A stretch of DNA of 64,000 nucleotides from Rhynchopus euleeides (lineage: Eukaryota > Euglenozoa > Diplonemea > Diplonemida > Diplonemidae). This document shows positions 1 through 10,301 of this stretch, piece after piece (the first letter of the stretch is position 1; every line of letters begins with the position of its first letter). Below the pieces are notes generated by a model that was not told the DNA's origin, did not search any database, and saw nothing but the letters and a program-made list of their open reading frames with translations. A program made the position numbers and the translations under genes. The stretch lies in assembly GCA_963210315.1 (NCBI GenBank), contig OY723298.1, forward strand, positions 496,001-560,000, written 5' to 3'.

Positions 1-659
1 CCCCTCAGAAAATGGAGAAGGAGAAGGGGGTTGGGAGGGGGGGGATGGGATTCACTCTCGTTGCACAGGGTGCCGTTCCTCGCACCACCAAGCTATATAT
101 TCGTTTTGAGAGGGGGGGTGGGGTGGGGGGGGGGAAGAGGCAAATGACGCCTACGTTTTTTTGGAGGGGGGGAAGGTAGTGAGGTGGGGGGCGACACACT
201 GCAGCGAACCCTGCAGCCCACCCCATGTGTGTGTGTGTGGGTGGGGGGGGGGGGGGGGGAGTATGTTTTGTTTATCCCATTCTTCTTCTTCTTCCCTCCC
301 GAAATATCGTTTGTGAGAAAAATGTGGGGGTGGGGGGGGGGGGGGAACAGAAAACCTGGCCACGGGGAATTCAGCTCAGGCCGATAGAGAGAAGAAGAAA
401 GGAAGGGCGAGATGGGGAGGTGAGGGGGGGGGGGGGTAGGGGGGGGTCACTGCTAAGGAAAAGTGGTAGACAAACAGCAATTTTTCCGACACCCCCATTC
501 CGACCCCCGGAGAGCCTATTTTTGGGTATCTGTTGGCCGATATGTGGTGGAAAACAGGTTTTAGGCCTATTTCGGTGATTTTTGACACCCGGGAAGGCAT
601 TTTTCGCCCATTTTTTATTTTCCTACCAGAACTTGTACCTCGGGGTAGTAGCGTGGCTT
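1..659. other. G-tract-rich intergenic DNA
   Basis: No convincing gene. The stretch is dominated by G homopolymers of 8-18 bases (for example about 121-132, 242-259 and 332-345) and a short GT run near 227-240. Open frames here are products of the low complexity. Confidence 0.6.
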
Positions 660-1470
660 CGTCATTTTTGACTACAACCACTGGGAAGAGGCATTGTATC
701 AAGTTCCGCAGACATATCGTCCAGGAGGTTCTCCTGGAGCTCAAGTATGGTGAATTCATCCTGGTGGAGCCCGCTCTCCTCGGCGCGATCCATCAATTCA
801 GCACCCCGTTTCCTTCCCAGGAAGCTGCGGATCTCGCCCTGTTTGTGGGCCAAGTATCTCCCGGAACGCTTCCTGGGCAGTTGTCTGGGGACGCGGTCGC
901 TTCGCAAATGCGCGCACATCCTCTGCCGAGGGTACAGGGGGATTTCCCCACCTCAATATTCACTATTCCGCTTGCGGTGACCTGTGCGAGTGCAGTCACC
1001 GTTGAGGCTGTACACTGAAAGCGGCTGATCAGCTGTACTGTCATTGACGAGAGGAGACCCTCCAGCCAGTCGTGCACCACACCTGTTTGAATTCGATCCA
1101 CACCGACCTCGGCTCACGTCAGCACTAGGGTGCGAGCGCTGCAGTGGAGTATATGTTCGTACAGGGGCAACCGTGCCACCTGTGCTGCACCTTCACCATG
1201 GTGTGCTTCCGGTACAACAACCGGTAGGTACCTTCTTGTGCGATATCTGCGACCTGCAGCACCGCTATCTCACAGCAGGGCTTGCACCGCTGTTCCGATA
1301 GACTCCACAGGAACCTCTCGGCAGCTTTGAAGGGTGGAACAGAGCTTTTCTTGGCCCATTGCATGTTGATCACGATGAGACCTTGCCCACCGGGGGTGGG
1401 CTCGGTACAAGTTGTGGTATGGAAAATTAGGATGGGGTCTGAGAGGGTAACAAGGCCACAGATCATGTTG
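660..1470 (-). other. Possible exons or remnant of an unrecognised minus-strand gene
   Basis: Three minus-strand frames follow one another with protein-like composition: about 1466-1140 (contains MQWAKKSSVPPFKAAERF), about 1090-910 (contains VVHDWLEGLLSSMTVQLI) and 919-662 (contains LFLG-like basic and acidic helical sequence with DRAEESGLHQDEFTILEL). A TTCAAACAG acceptor-like site lies before the second block. I could not fix splice sites or recognise a family. It may be a multi-exon gene, a decayed gene or chance. Confidence 0.22.
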
Positions 1471-1589
1471 TAGTGGGGGTATTTCCGGGTTCCGACATAT
1501 TCTGGACCGGTTTTTCATATTTTTTTGGCCCAAAAATGACCTCCGAGGGAAAGTGGAATTTTGGGGTTTGTCCCCCCCAGTGACCCCCC

Positions 1590-2781
1590 CCTAGGCATAC
1601 TTGTCCCCCCATATGGAGAACCCCCTAAATCTGGGGGAAATATGGGGGGTCGCAAAACCCCGCCCCCATATGGGGAAAAAGGCTGAAAATATGGGGAAAA
1701 ACCGGTAAAATATGGGGGAATATGGGGGAAATATGGGGCCCATATGGGGGGATATGGGGGTATTCGTGCTGCAACGGGAGAACATCAAACCACTCATGCA
1801 CACACACACACGAAGTGCGCGTCGAAACCGGCATCATGCCTTGTTGGGGATCCTCCAGGAGTCCGATCCTGGGGGGTGCGCGCTCGTTCAGGTGTGGCCA
1901 GGTCTGGCCCCCCCCTGGAAGATCCCCCAGGTGGGTCGCACCGACCTCCTGTTCCTCTCCTGCGCCGATACAGCGGCAGCGGAGGGCGAACGCTTCCCGG
2001 TTTGGCGGGGCACCGCAGTGACAGCGGCAGCGGTGGTGGACACATACGCACAGACACACATAGCGCGTTCAGGGTTAACAGCTCCTCACAACACACACTC
2101 TTGTGTTTTTAAGTCCTGTCTGGCACGTCACTCTCACACTCGCTGTCCTCCTCCTCTGGTGTGTTTGCGATTGCGAACTGCCCCCTGGGATCCTTATTAG
2201 ATAAGGGAATTCACAAGCAGTGCATTCTGGGGTGTCAGGCGCTTCCGCCACTTTTGACCGCTCCGAGCGCCGAAAAGTCGGAGTCGACGCTCGTCACCAG
2301 GCAGTGCTTGACATGTTCAAGCTGCATCTGCCGGGTGGAATGAGACCTGTGAAGGCCAGTACAAGGACTGGCTGCAGGACGCAACTGTTCTGCCAGCAAA
2401 GACAGGACTACTGGACAGCATGCTCTGATGACCGCTACTCAGACTTGAAGAAAGTGGCGGTCGGCGCTCTCACAGCACCTTTTGTGGTCTGACTCGAGCA
2501 CTTCAGCCGAGCGTTTCCTCTCCGCAGAAAGCGACGATGCGAGATGGCTCTGCAAGGTGCTAGACGTCTCCTGTCAGTCGCTGACTTCACACCCTGTGAA
2601 AAGCAGAACGAAGAGAACTGTTTGTTGACTGCTTCCACCTGAGGAACCCCTGGGTTTTCCCCCATATATCCCCCATATGGGGGAAATATGGGGGAACAGG
2701 ACTTGAAAAACCCCCCATATTCCCCCCATATTTTCCCCATATTTTTGGCCTTCCCCATATGGGGGTACAAGTATGCCTAGG
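1590..2781. mobile_element. Non-autonomous DNA element with CCTAGGCATACTTGT inverted ends
   Basis: The ends are inverted copies: CCTAGGCATACTTGT at 1590-1604 and ACAAGTATGCCTAGG at 2767-2781. Both arms continue with many CCATATGGGG-type palindromes (1608-1765 and 2660-2765). The left end abuts a C run and the right end a G run. The interior (about 2220-2630) has protein-like plus-strand frames, for example around RHQAVLDMFKLHL, which may be remnants of a lost transposase. About 1811-1875 resembles part of the LTR-like repeat at 36.8 kb. Confidence 0.65.
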
Positions 2782-2999
2782 GGGGGGGGGGCGGCGGGGC
2801 GCTCGAGTCTCGAGTTGAGAGGCGCTCGGAGGCGATAGGCGCATGCCAGGCTCGAAAAAAAGGTAACAGGGAACCTATGTCGGCCCGTCTGCGAGCTTAA
2901 TGGCATACGAGGGGGGTGGGGGCAGTACGGGCAGGCACCCGAGAGCACCCGCAAACCCCGGTAGAGGAAAGACGCGCCGTAGTATCGGAGGGGCGCAGA

Positions 3000-5122
3000 T
3001 CACAGGAAAAGCTTGTGGACCCGCTTCAGGTTCGCGTCAATAGCATCACGCATGTCCCTGTGGTGGACATGTGGATGTGGGAGAAACAGAATTCACTCAG
3101 TGCAACTTAAATTTACACTGCACCATAAGGTAACATGTAACGTGTGTGTATCCAGAGAGGGTGCTGTTGCATCGGGTTTGCCGATCTGCCTGGGGTGTGT
3201 AAGAACCATACCGTGTGCTGGTCTCGTCGGCGGTGAAGGAGGTGAGGCAGAGCGGCACGTTGTCCTTGAAGGTCTGTGGGGCGGGGGTGGTTGATACGCG
3301 TGACCCAAACTGTTTCGCCAAAACCGCCTGGCTGTGTTTCGCACCACCCCCCAGCCCCCCCTGGCTGAGGATGTGTGCCAGGGCCCAGCAACGCCTCACA
3401 CCCTCCCAGACATACCATGTAGCCAAGGCCGTAGCCGTTGGTGGTGACGGCGCCAAACCCGAAGAACTTCACGAAGGGCATGGTGACGTTCGACGTGGAC
3501 AGGATCCAGTCACCAGAGTGCTTGAACAGGCTGTTGCTGAACAGGGGAATCTTGTCAAGGTCCACACCCGCCGCCTTCGCCTCCGTCTTCAACGACAGGA
3601 AGTGGCGGTCGATACCCTCACCGGACGCCGCCAGCTTGGCCTGCGCCGACTGCGCCTTCACTGCAGTCTGCAGCAGGGCCTTCAGCTCTGCGTCAGACGT
3701 GCCCTTCTCGTTGAAGGCACGCGCAAACGCGTTTGCCTCCGGGTGGCAGGACCGGATGGTCTCCGTCCGCCCGTGGAAGAAGGAGCGCATGGCACACGCC
3801 TCGTAGGTAGGGGCGGGCTTCTGGTGGAGCTGCTGGTAGCTCGCCTGGTACACCATCTGCAGCACACCGTCGGGGGACAGGCCCCACTTCTTGATCTCGT
3901 CCTTCCCGAAGGTGTCGAAGTTCAGCACACCCAGGTCCAGCCCCTGCTCGAAGGTGCTGTGCACATGCTGGCGTGCAGACGCCACCTCCGCACGCATCCC
4001 GTCATCCAGCTCGAAGGGGAGGTGCAGCGGGGCAGCACCGGCACTGCTCCCACCTGCAGGCCTGGTGTACTGCGCCACATTCTTCTGCATCAGCCCGAAC
4101 ACCTCCTGGATGGTCTTGTTCCACCCGGCGCCATCAGACGCAGCGTGCTCAAAGTTGAACCCAAAGAGGCCACCCTCATCCGCAAGCAGCTGGTGCTTGT
4201 CGAAGTACCTGTTGCACAGCGTGTCCGTGGGTGCGGAGGTGTTGCCGTGCAGGGCACTCTTGCACTGCCCCACTAGGCCCTCATCGCGCCCCGCATCCCC
4301 CAGGTCCAGGGCCACGAGGATGACTGCCTCCTCAATCGCCTTCAGGCTCTCCGCGTTGCTGGGGCTCAGCGACTGCAGGCGTGCCCTCACCTCGGCCCAC
4401 TTGTCACGGTTCTCAGATGTCAGCGCACCCACACCACCGCCGGGCTGCCCACGGGCAGCCGCCTCCTTCGCCGCGGCGTAGATGTCGGAGAACTGCTGGG
4501 CAAGCTGCGCGAAGGGCACCGCCTCGCCTGCCTCTGTGATCACCTCCACCTTGTAGAACTCCCCGCCGCTCTGCACCACGATGTGGCGCGACGTCGCGCC
4601 GTGGAAGTCCGCCTCGCAGCGGCCCTTCTTCGGCGTGCGGTGGAACCCGAAGAACAGCGGGATCTGCGACAGGTCACCCCCGTCCTCCGCCACATCACCC
4701 GCGCGCGCCGCAATCAGCCACTGAGCAGAGGAGTGGATGAAGGCTGCGGTCAGCGCCACGGGGTGGTCCTCAACGCCCTTGGGCTTCTCGATGAGGTAGA
4801 AGGGGTTGATGTTGACGGTGCTGGGGCAGCGCGCCTCGAGGTACGCAGCGTCCCACTCCTCCTCGAAGTGGAAGTAGGGGTAGCCGCCGCGCTCCACACG
4901 CTCCGCCTCACGCGCAACGAGGGATTCATGCAGCGTCTTACCGATGCCATTCTCAAACTGCTGCACCATCTCCTGCTGCTGGGCGTACTCCTCCGCCGAA
5001 GCCAGGGGGCGGACGGCATACAGATAACGCTGCAGCGTGTTCTGGAGCTGCGGGACAGGAAGCCTCGGCAGCTTGATGTGGTTCACCGTGTTCAGGCGTG
5101 CGAGGTGGCCCGTGAGAGGCAT
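3000..5122 (-). CDS. CRAT: Carnitine O-acetyltransferase, three exons
   Basis: Choline/carnitine acyltransferase family, transferring short acyl groups between CoA and carnitine. Exons on the minus strand: 5122-3416, 3273-3212 and 3057-3000. Introns of 142 and 154 nt begin GTATGT and GTATGG and end CACAG. Splicing gives 608 residues, the usual size. Seen: the N-terminal signature LPRLPVPQLQNTLQRYL (residues 18-34), the catalytic histidine in NFEHAASDG (His326), the STS motif (542-544), FFGFGAVTTNGYGLGYM and a C-terminal TSFTADETSTRDMRDAI that forms only after both introns are removed. I chose MPLTGHLARL as start because family similarity begins just after it; the frame is open upstream but Pro-rich. 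No C-terminal peroxisomal tripeptide; location (mitochondrial or cytosolic) is undecided. Confidence 0.95.
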
Positions 5123-5527
5123 CGTGCGGTGTGTGGTGTTGTCAACGAAATGTACAAGAGAAGAGAAGAAACAATGCCTCCAAAGGAGCGGAGGGCGGGG
5201 CTGTTGTAGTGTAGCGGGAGGGGGTGCCCTGCAGGTGGTGTGTGTCGGGAAGCAGCCACGGATCTGTTGGGGGGGGGGGGTGCGAAACAAAAACAAGGCG
5301 AGCTGTTCTCACAACTGGGCTCGACTTGAAGGAAGGCGGAGGGGGGAAATTGCAGGGGGGGAGAGGTAGCTTCAGTGCATCACACTTGTCTTGTATTGTT
5401 CGCTTACAACTGCCACATTTAGGTGATTTCGGGGGGGCGACAATCACCAGCAGCTTCCTGTTTCCTTCTACTACAGCGGTGGGGCGGGGGATTGGGTGGG
5501 TCGGTTGTTATGCCCGGGGGGGGGGGG
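5123..5527. other. Intergenic, G-rich
   Basis: No gene seen. It is upstream of the carnitine acetyltransferase start and contains G runs at about 5269-5280 and 5515-5527. The latter is the left boundary of the foldback element. Confidence 0.6.
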
Positions 5528-6680
5528 TAGGGGGGGTCAAATGGGGGTGACAAACACGATTTTTCAAAAAACCGGCGCAGAGGCCCCAAAGCCCCCGTAA
5601 ACCCTCCAAACCCCCCCCAGATCGGTCCGGAAACCCATCGAACCCCACTTTTCCACCATTCCGGGCACCTCAGGTGCCCGAATTGGGGTACCTAAATTTT
5701 GTGCCACCGTTTGGTACCGTACAGTGCCACTGTGTGGGAGGTTGGAAAAGAAAATGCCCCAACACACCACATCTGAGGGTTGCAATGCATGTTGCTTGCC
5801 AACCACGTCATCCGGTGGGTGTCAGGCGCTATGTAGGTGGCATCAGCCAGGTCTTCGATGTGTTCTGGCTTGTATATGTACCTCCCTGCCTGCGGCACAG
5901 GCACTGCCTTTGTCCCCCACACCAGCCACAGAGAGCGTATTGTACTCGGTCCACGGTTGCTGATTCATTGTGATGCGTTGTATCCTCGAGTGAACGTCAC
6001 ACACTAGTGACACCACCACCCGCCATCCGAGAGCTGTATTGACTTTGCGCGCTTCCGTTGCATTCACCTCGCCACGCATATTGCACCGTTCAGTACCAGT
6101 GCTCTTGGGCCAGGCAAAGTAGACCGCAGCAAGTACCAATTCTGGCACAATGGGTACCACGACAGCGCACTTCGTGTGTTCCCGGAATGTACAGCTCGTG
6201 TTGCAACAGTCGTTGTCAACACATCCCGGTTGTGGAGCACTGCTGCACAGGAATCACACGACCATCTGGACTTGTTCCGTACCTACAGGCAGCCTCCCGG
6301 TGCATGGTGGCAGGGAGGTACATATACAAGCCAGAACTCATCGAAGACCTGGCTAATGCCACCTACATAGCGCCTGACACCCACCGGATGACGTGGTTGG
6401 CAAGCAACATGCATTGCAACCCTCAGATGTGGTGTGTTGGGGCATTTTCTTTTCCAACCTCCCACACAGTGGCACTGTACGGTACCAAACGGTGGCACAA
6501 AATTTAGGTACCCCAATTCGGGCACCTGAGGTGCCCGGAATGGTGGAAAAGTGGGGTTCGATGGGTTTCCGGACCGATCTGGGGGGGTTTGGAGGGTTTA
6601 CGGGGGCTTTGGGGCCTCTGCGCCGGTTTTTTGAAAAATCGTGTTTGTCCACGTAAAAGGGTGGCATTTGACCCCCCCTA
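5528..6680. mobile_element. Foldback element, copy 1
   Basis: Two arms of about 360 bp (5528-5893 and 6308-6680) are near-perfect inverted complements around a loop of about 410 bp. Ends read TAGGGGGGTCAAATG on the left and CATTTGACCCCCCCTA on the right. G runs flank both sides. No transposase frame. A near-identical copy sits at 40129-45585, split there by another element. The arms contain GGGCACCTCAGGTGCCC and GGTACCGTAC palindromes. Confidence 0.85.
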
Positions 6681-7652
6681 GGGGGGGGGGGGGGAACCTC
6701 GGTTGAGTGCACACTTGTTCCGATGAGACTCGTATGTATTAAGCGGATAGCCCTGTTGCCTGGGCTAATTCCTGCACCTCCGTGTAGCTGGTGCAACCAA
6801 ACGAGGTCTGGAAATAATAACCGCGAGTGCAACACTGTGCATGAACCTTTAATCCTGGCGGGAAACGAGAAAATCACCTTTCCTCACGATAACGATCTAG
6901 AAATACATTCTCACACGAAGCACAGTGTCACAGACAACATACTGAGACCGCCCGCCATGAGGAGACTGTGGATAACGCCCACGGGGTGTGGAGAAGAGAA
7001 AAACGATCCCAGCGGGGGGTTCCCTGCCAAAGGGTGTGGGGTTTGCATGCGAATAACAAGTGATGATGGCTCCCCTTTCCCAAGGGCACTTCAGGATATA
7101 CAGGAAGTGCACTGCAAAGTCGCATGGGAGGAGTGAAAAGGAGGCAGAAAGGGTCACTCCTCACATGGCTCACTTGCAGTGCAGGTGAATGGTACATGCA
7201 AAAAAAATCCATTCCTCAACTCCGGTGCATTCCGCTCTGTGCGCCAGTGTTCGGCCCACACTAGACTAGCACAGGCTCGCATGCACAACAACACCACCGG
7301 CACAGCCAGGAGGAAAAGGGGGCATGCCCCACCACACCTCTCCCCCAGCAAGTTGTGCCGGTGTCTTGTGGCCGACTGGCACAGGGGAAGAGAAGGCTGT
7401 CCGGAAAGGGAGCACAGTGAACGGAACAGCGGGATCTATTTTTCAGGCGGGCGTGGCAAATTTTTTTTCAGGGGCCACAAGGGAAGGGGGGCACACAAGG
7501 CGTGCGGGGCATACACATCCGCGCGAACGAATCAGTGCCAGAAACAGCTCTCCCTACTCTGCACTGGAGAGCCACACTGCTTCACAGGCCTCACAGGCTT
7601 GCTCTTTGCCGGGTTCCTTACCCCCATACACACCTGGACCCGCCGTCGCACA
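6681..7652. other. Intergenic, no gene seen
   Basis: Nothing recognisable. It lies downstream of the uncharacterised minus-strand gene and next to the foldback element. Confidence 0.5.
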
Positions 7653-8918
7653 CTAACACCCCAGCGCCTGGTTGCGGGCATCGTGCGTTGTGTGTGTGTA
7701 TATGGCCGCAGGATCAGCTGTGGGGTCCACATAGGTGACCCACGCATGCCTCGACTCCTGCACATCCAGACCCCCCTGGTCTGTGTACGCTGTGAAGAGG
7801 AGCATCCCGACCCGCTTCTGCGCCACGTCGCTCCGCACGCGGATCGCATATTCAAACTCGATACCCCAGTCGGCATTCACAAGCTTCGGCGTGTCAGTCA
7901 CCTCCCTGTCGTACTCCAGAACAACACCACGGATAGGCCCCGGCGCAGCACGCAGCATGATGTCATGCCGCCTGACGCCCTGCCCGATGCAGGCGATCAT
8001 ATCATCCCTGATGGCTGTTGTGAACCTCCGCCTGTCGTCGGGGCGCCGCGCAGACGACTCAAACCGGGCGAAGTTACACCCCTCGATGACAAACGTCCCG
8101 CGCACCACCGTGTCGTGCCTGCTGAACGGATGGACCATATCATCCTCCCCCGCACCAAACCCGAACCGCTCCTCCGGGATACGATCCTCGGGGGCACGGT
8201 CGTAGCGGTCGAAGTGCGCCTGGCTCCGCAACCCTGAGGGCGACCGCGACTGCGACGGGGACGCCACACGCTGGCTCCCCCCACGCGAGGGCTGCCGCCT
8301 CTGCACCCTCGCGTCTGAATCTGCGGTTGGTCGGTAGAGCGACCCACTCCGCATGAACTGCTCGTCGATGTCAGACTCGTCATCCTCTGTATGCCGGTTG
8401 TGGAGAGGGTGCAGCGTATCGCCACCACCGCGAGGCGGGGGGGAGCGCGAGTGGGACAGCGCGGCACGCCCCGTGCCTATCCCTGGGCTGCTCCGCACCT
8501 TCACAGCGGTGCCTTGCCTCTCGGGGTAGGGCGATACCGACTGGGATGAGAGCAGGCGCGGGTCGGATGTCGTGTCATGGGCGTCGTCCGCACCCAGCGC
8601 CACGTTCTCATCAACGGAGGTGTTGGCTGCGCTGGGGATATATGCTCCCAGCATCGCAGTCTCCCGCGAACCCGCAGGGACCTTCACATTCACAACAGAG
8701 GGGGGCGGCAGCCTGCCCCCGGCCCTCGATGAGCTTGGAGACATCTCCAGCGACCCTGGGTTGGCAGGTGGCTGCTTGACACCCATGTGTGATGGCGGTG
8801 GGATGAGGGCCGCCATCTGCTTTGTCGGGGCGCCGTCGGGTTGGAGCGGCGGAGGCCCGCCGGGCGGGCGTTTGGTGCTGGGTCCCGGCATGGGGACCTT
8901 GACACGCACGGTGCTCAT
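7653..8918 (-). CDS. Uncharacterised Pro/Ser-rich protein with a C-terminal folded domain
   Basis: 421 residues from MSTVRVKVPMPG; that Met is chosen because upstream codons are low-complexity Pro/Thr. Residues 1 to about 270 are disordered, rich in Pro, Ser, Gly and Arg, with an acidic patch (HTEDDESDIDEQF). About 290-400 looks folded and alternates hydrophobic strands and helices (RRFTTAIRDDMIACIG, IRGVVLEYDREV, WGIEFEYAIRVRSDV, VGMLLFTAYT). The layout of a helix then VVLEY-type strands is reminiscent of small domains repeated in kinetoplastid flagellar and cytoskeletal proteins, but I cannot assign it. No signal peptide, TM segment or intron seen. It lies in the same direction as the neighbouring genes. 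Confidence 0.7.
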   Translation of the reverse strand: MSTVRVKVPMPGPSTKRPPGGPPPLQPDGAPTKQMAALIPPPSHMGVKQPPANPGSLEMSPSSSRAGGRLPPPSVVNVKVPAGSRETAMLGAYIPSAANTSVDENVALGADDAHDTTSDPRLLSSQSVSPYPERQGTAVKVRSSPGIGTGRAALSHSRSPPPRGGGDTLHPLHNRHTEDDESDIDEQFMRSGSLYRPTADSDARVQRRQPSRGGSQRVASPSQSRSPSGLRSQAHFDRYDRAPEDRIPEERFGFGAGEDDMVHPFSRHDTVVRGTFVIEGCNFARFESSARRPDDRRRFTTAIRDDMIACIGQGVRRHDIMLRAAPGPIRGVVLEYDREVTDTPKLVNADWGIEFEYAIRVRSDVAQKRVGMLLFTAYTDQGGLDVQESRHAWVTYVDPTADPAAIYTHTTHDARNQALGC

Positions 8919-10301
8919 TGTGGAGAGGGGGTGGGGGGTGGGGGTGGGGTGGTGGGGGGGGATGGCGCTGGAGGTCACGCGCACAAAGAAAGGCGCGACA
9001 TGGTTGAGGGGCCTGTGGGGGGTGGTGGTGGTGGTGGCGGTGGCGGTGGTGGGGGGGGGAAGGCGGTCTGGCAGAGGATACGAAGGGGGTGTGGGTGGGG
9101 ATCGCGGAGGGGATCTCGTGGGCGTGGTGGGGTATGGGTTCCGTTCCCGTTCCCTGCTCTGCAGCAGGCATTGCACCCGTAGGGCTGACCGCGTTCTTCT
9201 TGGGCAGGCCAGTGTCTGGGCAAGTTAAAGGAATCGGCTCAACAGGAAAAAGAATCCAGGGTTGTTTGTGCGCACGAGCGGGCAGTGTGATGCGGCCCGT
9301 GTGAAGGGGTCGTTCCTGCGATACATGATTTCGTGTTGCTCTCTCAAAACACACTGCACGCGCGGGACGCTCCCACTGACTCTTTCGTTGTGACAAGCAA
9401 GCTTGTTTTCTTCAAAATATACAGCAAGAGAATAAAGAGACACAGCAGCGGGATGGGGTCGGCGACGCGTCGCAGCCCGTGAACAGGGCGCGCCTACGTC
9501 AAGAGCGACACCATCCTGCAGGCTGTGTGATTGGGGGTGGCAACGTGCACTGCCCGTAGCCATCTGTCAGCGCTGGGGGCGTCGCTCCTCGACTGTGTGT
9601 GCGTGGAGGGCGCCGCCAGGCCTGCAGCGCGAGAGGCATGCAGGCAGGTGCACAGCCGTGGTGTGAGGGGTGGTGTCGCAATGCCGCACCGGTGGACCAA
9701 CAGCAGCACCGCACAGGGCAGGCGCGTGGTGCCTCCGGAGCAAGGCAAGTGCCACACCATTATGAAACGCAAATGAAAAAGAAAAACAGCAACAACCTGG
9801 TGCGGTGTGATGTGCTGTGGCTGTGGCACGTCCCTTGCGTGGGGCACGATTGCGTTTTGGAAGAACACATCTCTCTGTGCACACGCCACATCACACTACT
9901 CCACCCCATCAACTTCGTCTCAATGTCGCCGCAGCAACAAAAGGCCCATCAGGTTTGGGCCAAATCAACTGTCAATAAAAAAAGGTGTTCTGCAAAGAGG
10001 CAGAACAGCAGAAGGAAACGTTGCAAGAAAGGCAAGGAAGATGCACACCCACACCACCGCTGAGGAGGAGATGTGTTACGATGTGGTTAATGCAGTCTGT
10101 GGATGTGTGTAGCGGGCTCTGTTTTTACGTGTGGCCTCCGTATGGGACACTGCGCGATGCCAGCACGCTTACCCAAACTACAATACGATGTGTCAAGTAA
10201 AGGTGGTATATCTCTGCACACAAGAAGGACGAGAGGGATCAGCGTTACTCCTACGACTGCGAGGTGATATCGGGCACCATCGAGACCCCACAACGCGCAC
10301 C
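8919..10301. other. Intergenic, no gene seen
   Basis: Holds simple GGT/GGGGGT repeats (8930-9070) just upstream of the uncharacterised gene. No feature could be supported in the rest. Confidence 0.5.

Noticed and set aside
3215-4276. Long plus-strand frame opposite the carnitine acetyltransferase gene
   Set aside because: It is the antisense of a strongly supported gene, with Arg/Leu/His-rich composition typical of reversed GC-rich codons.
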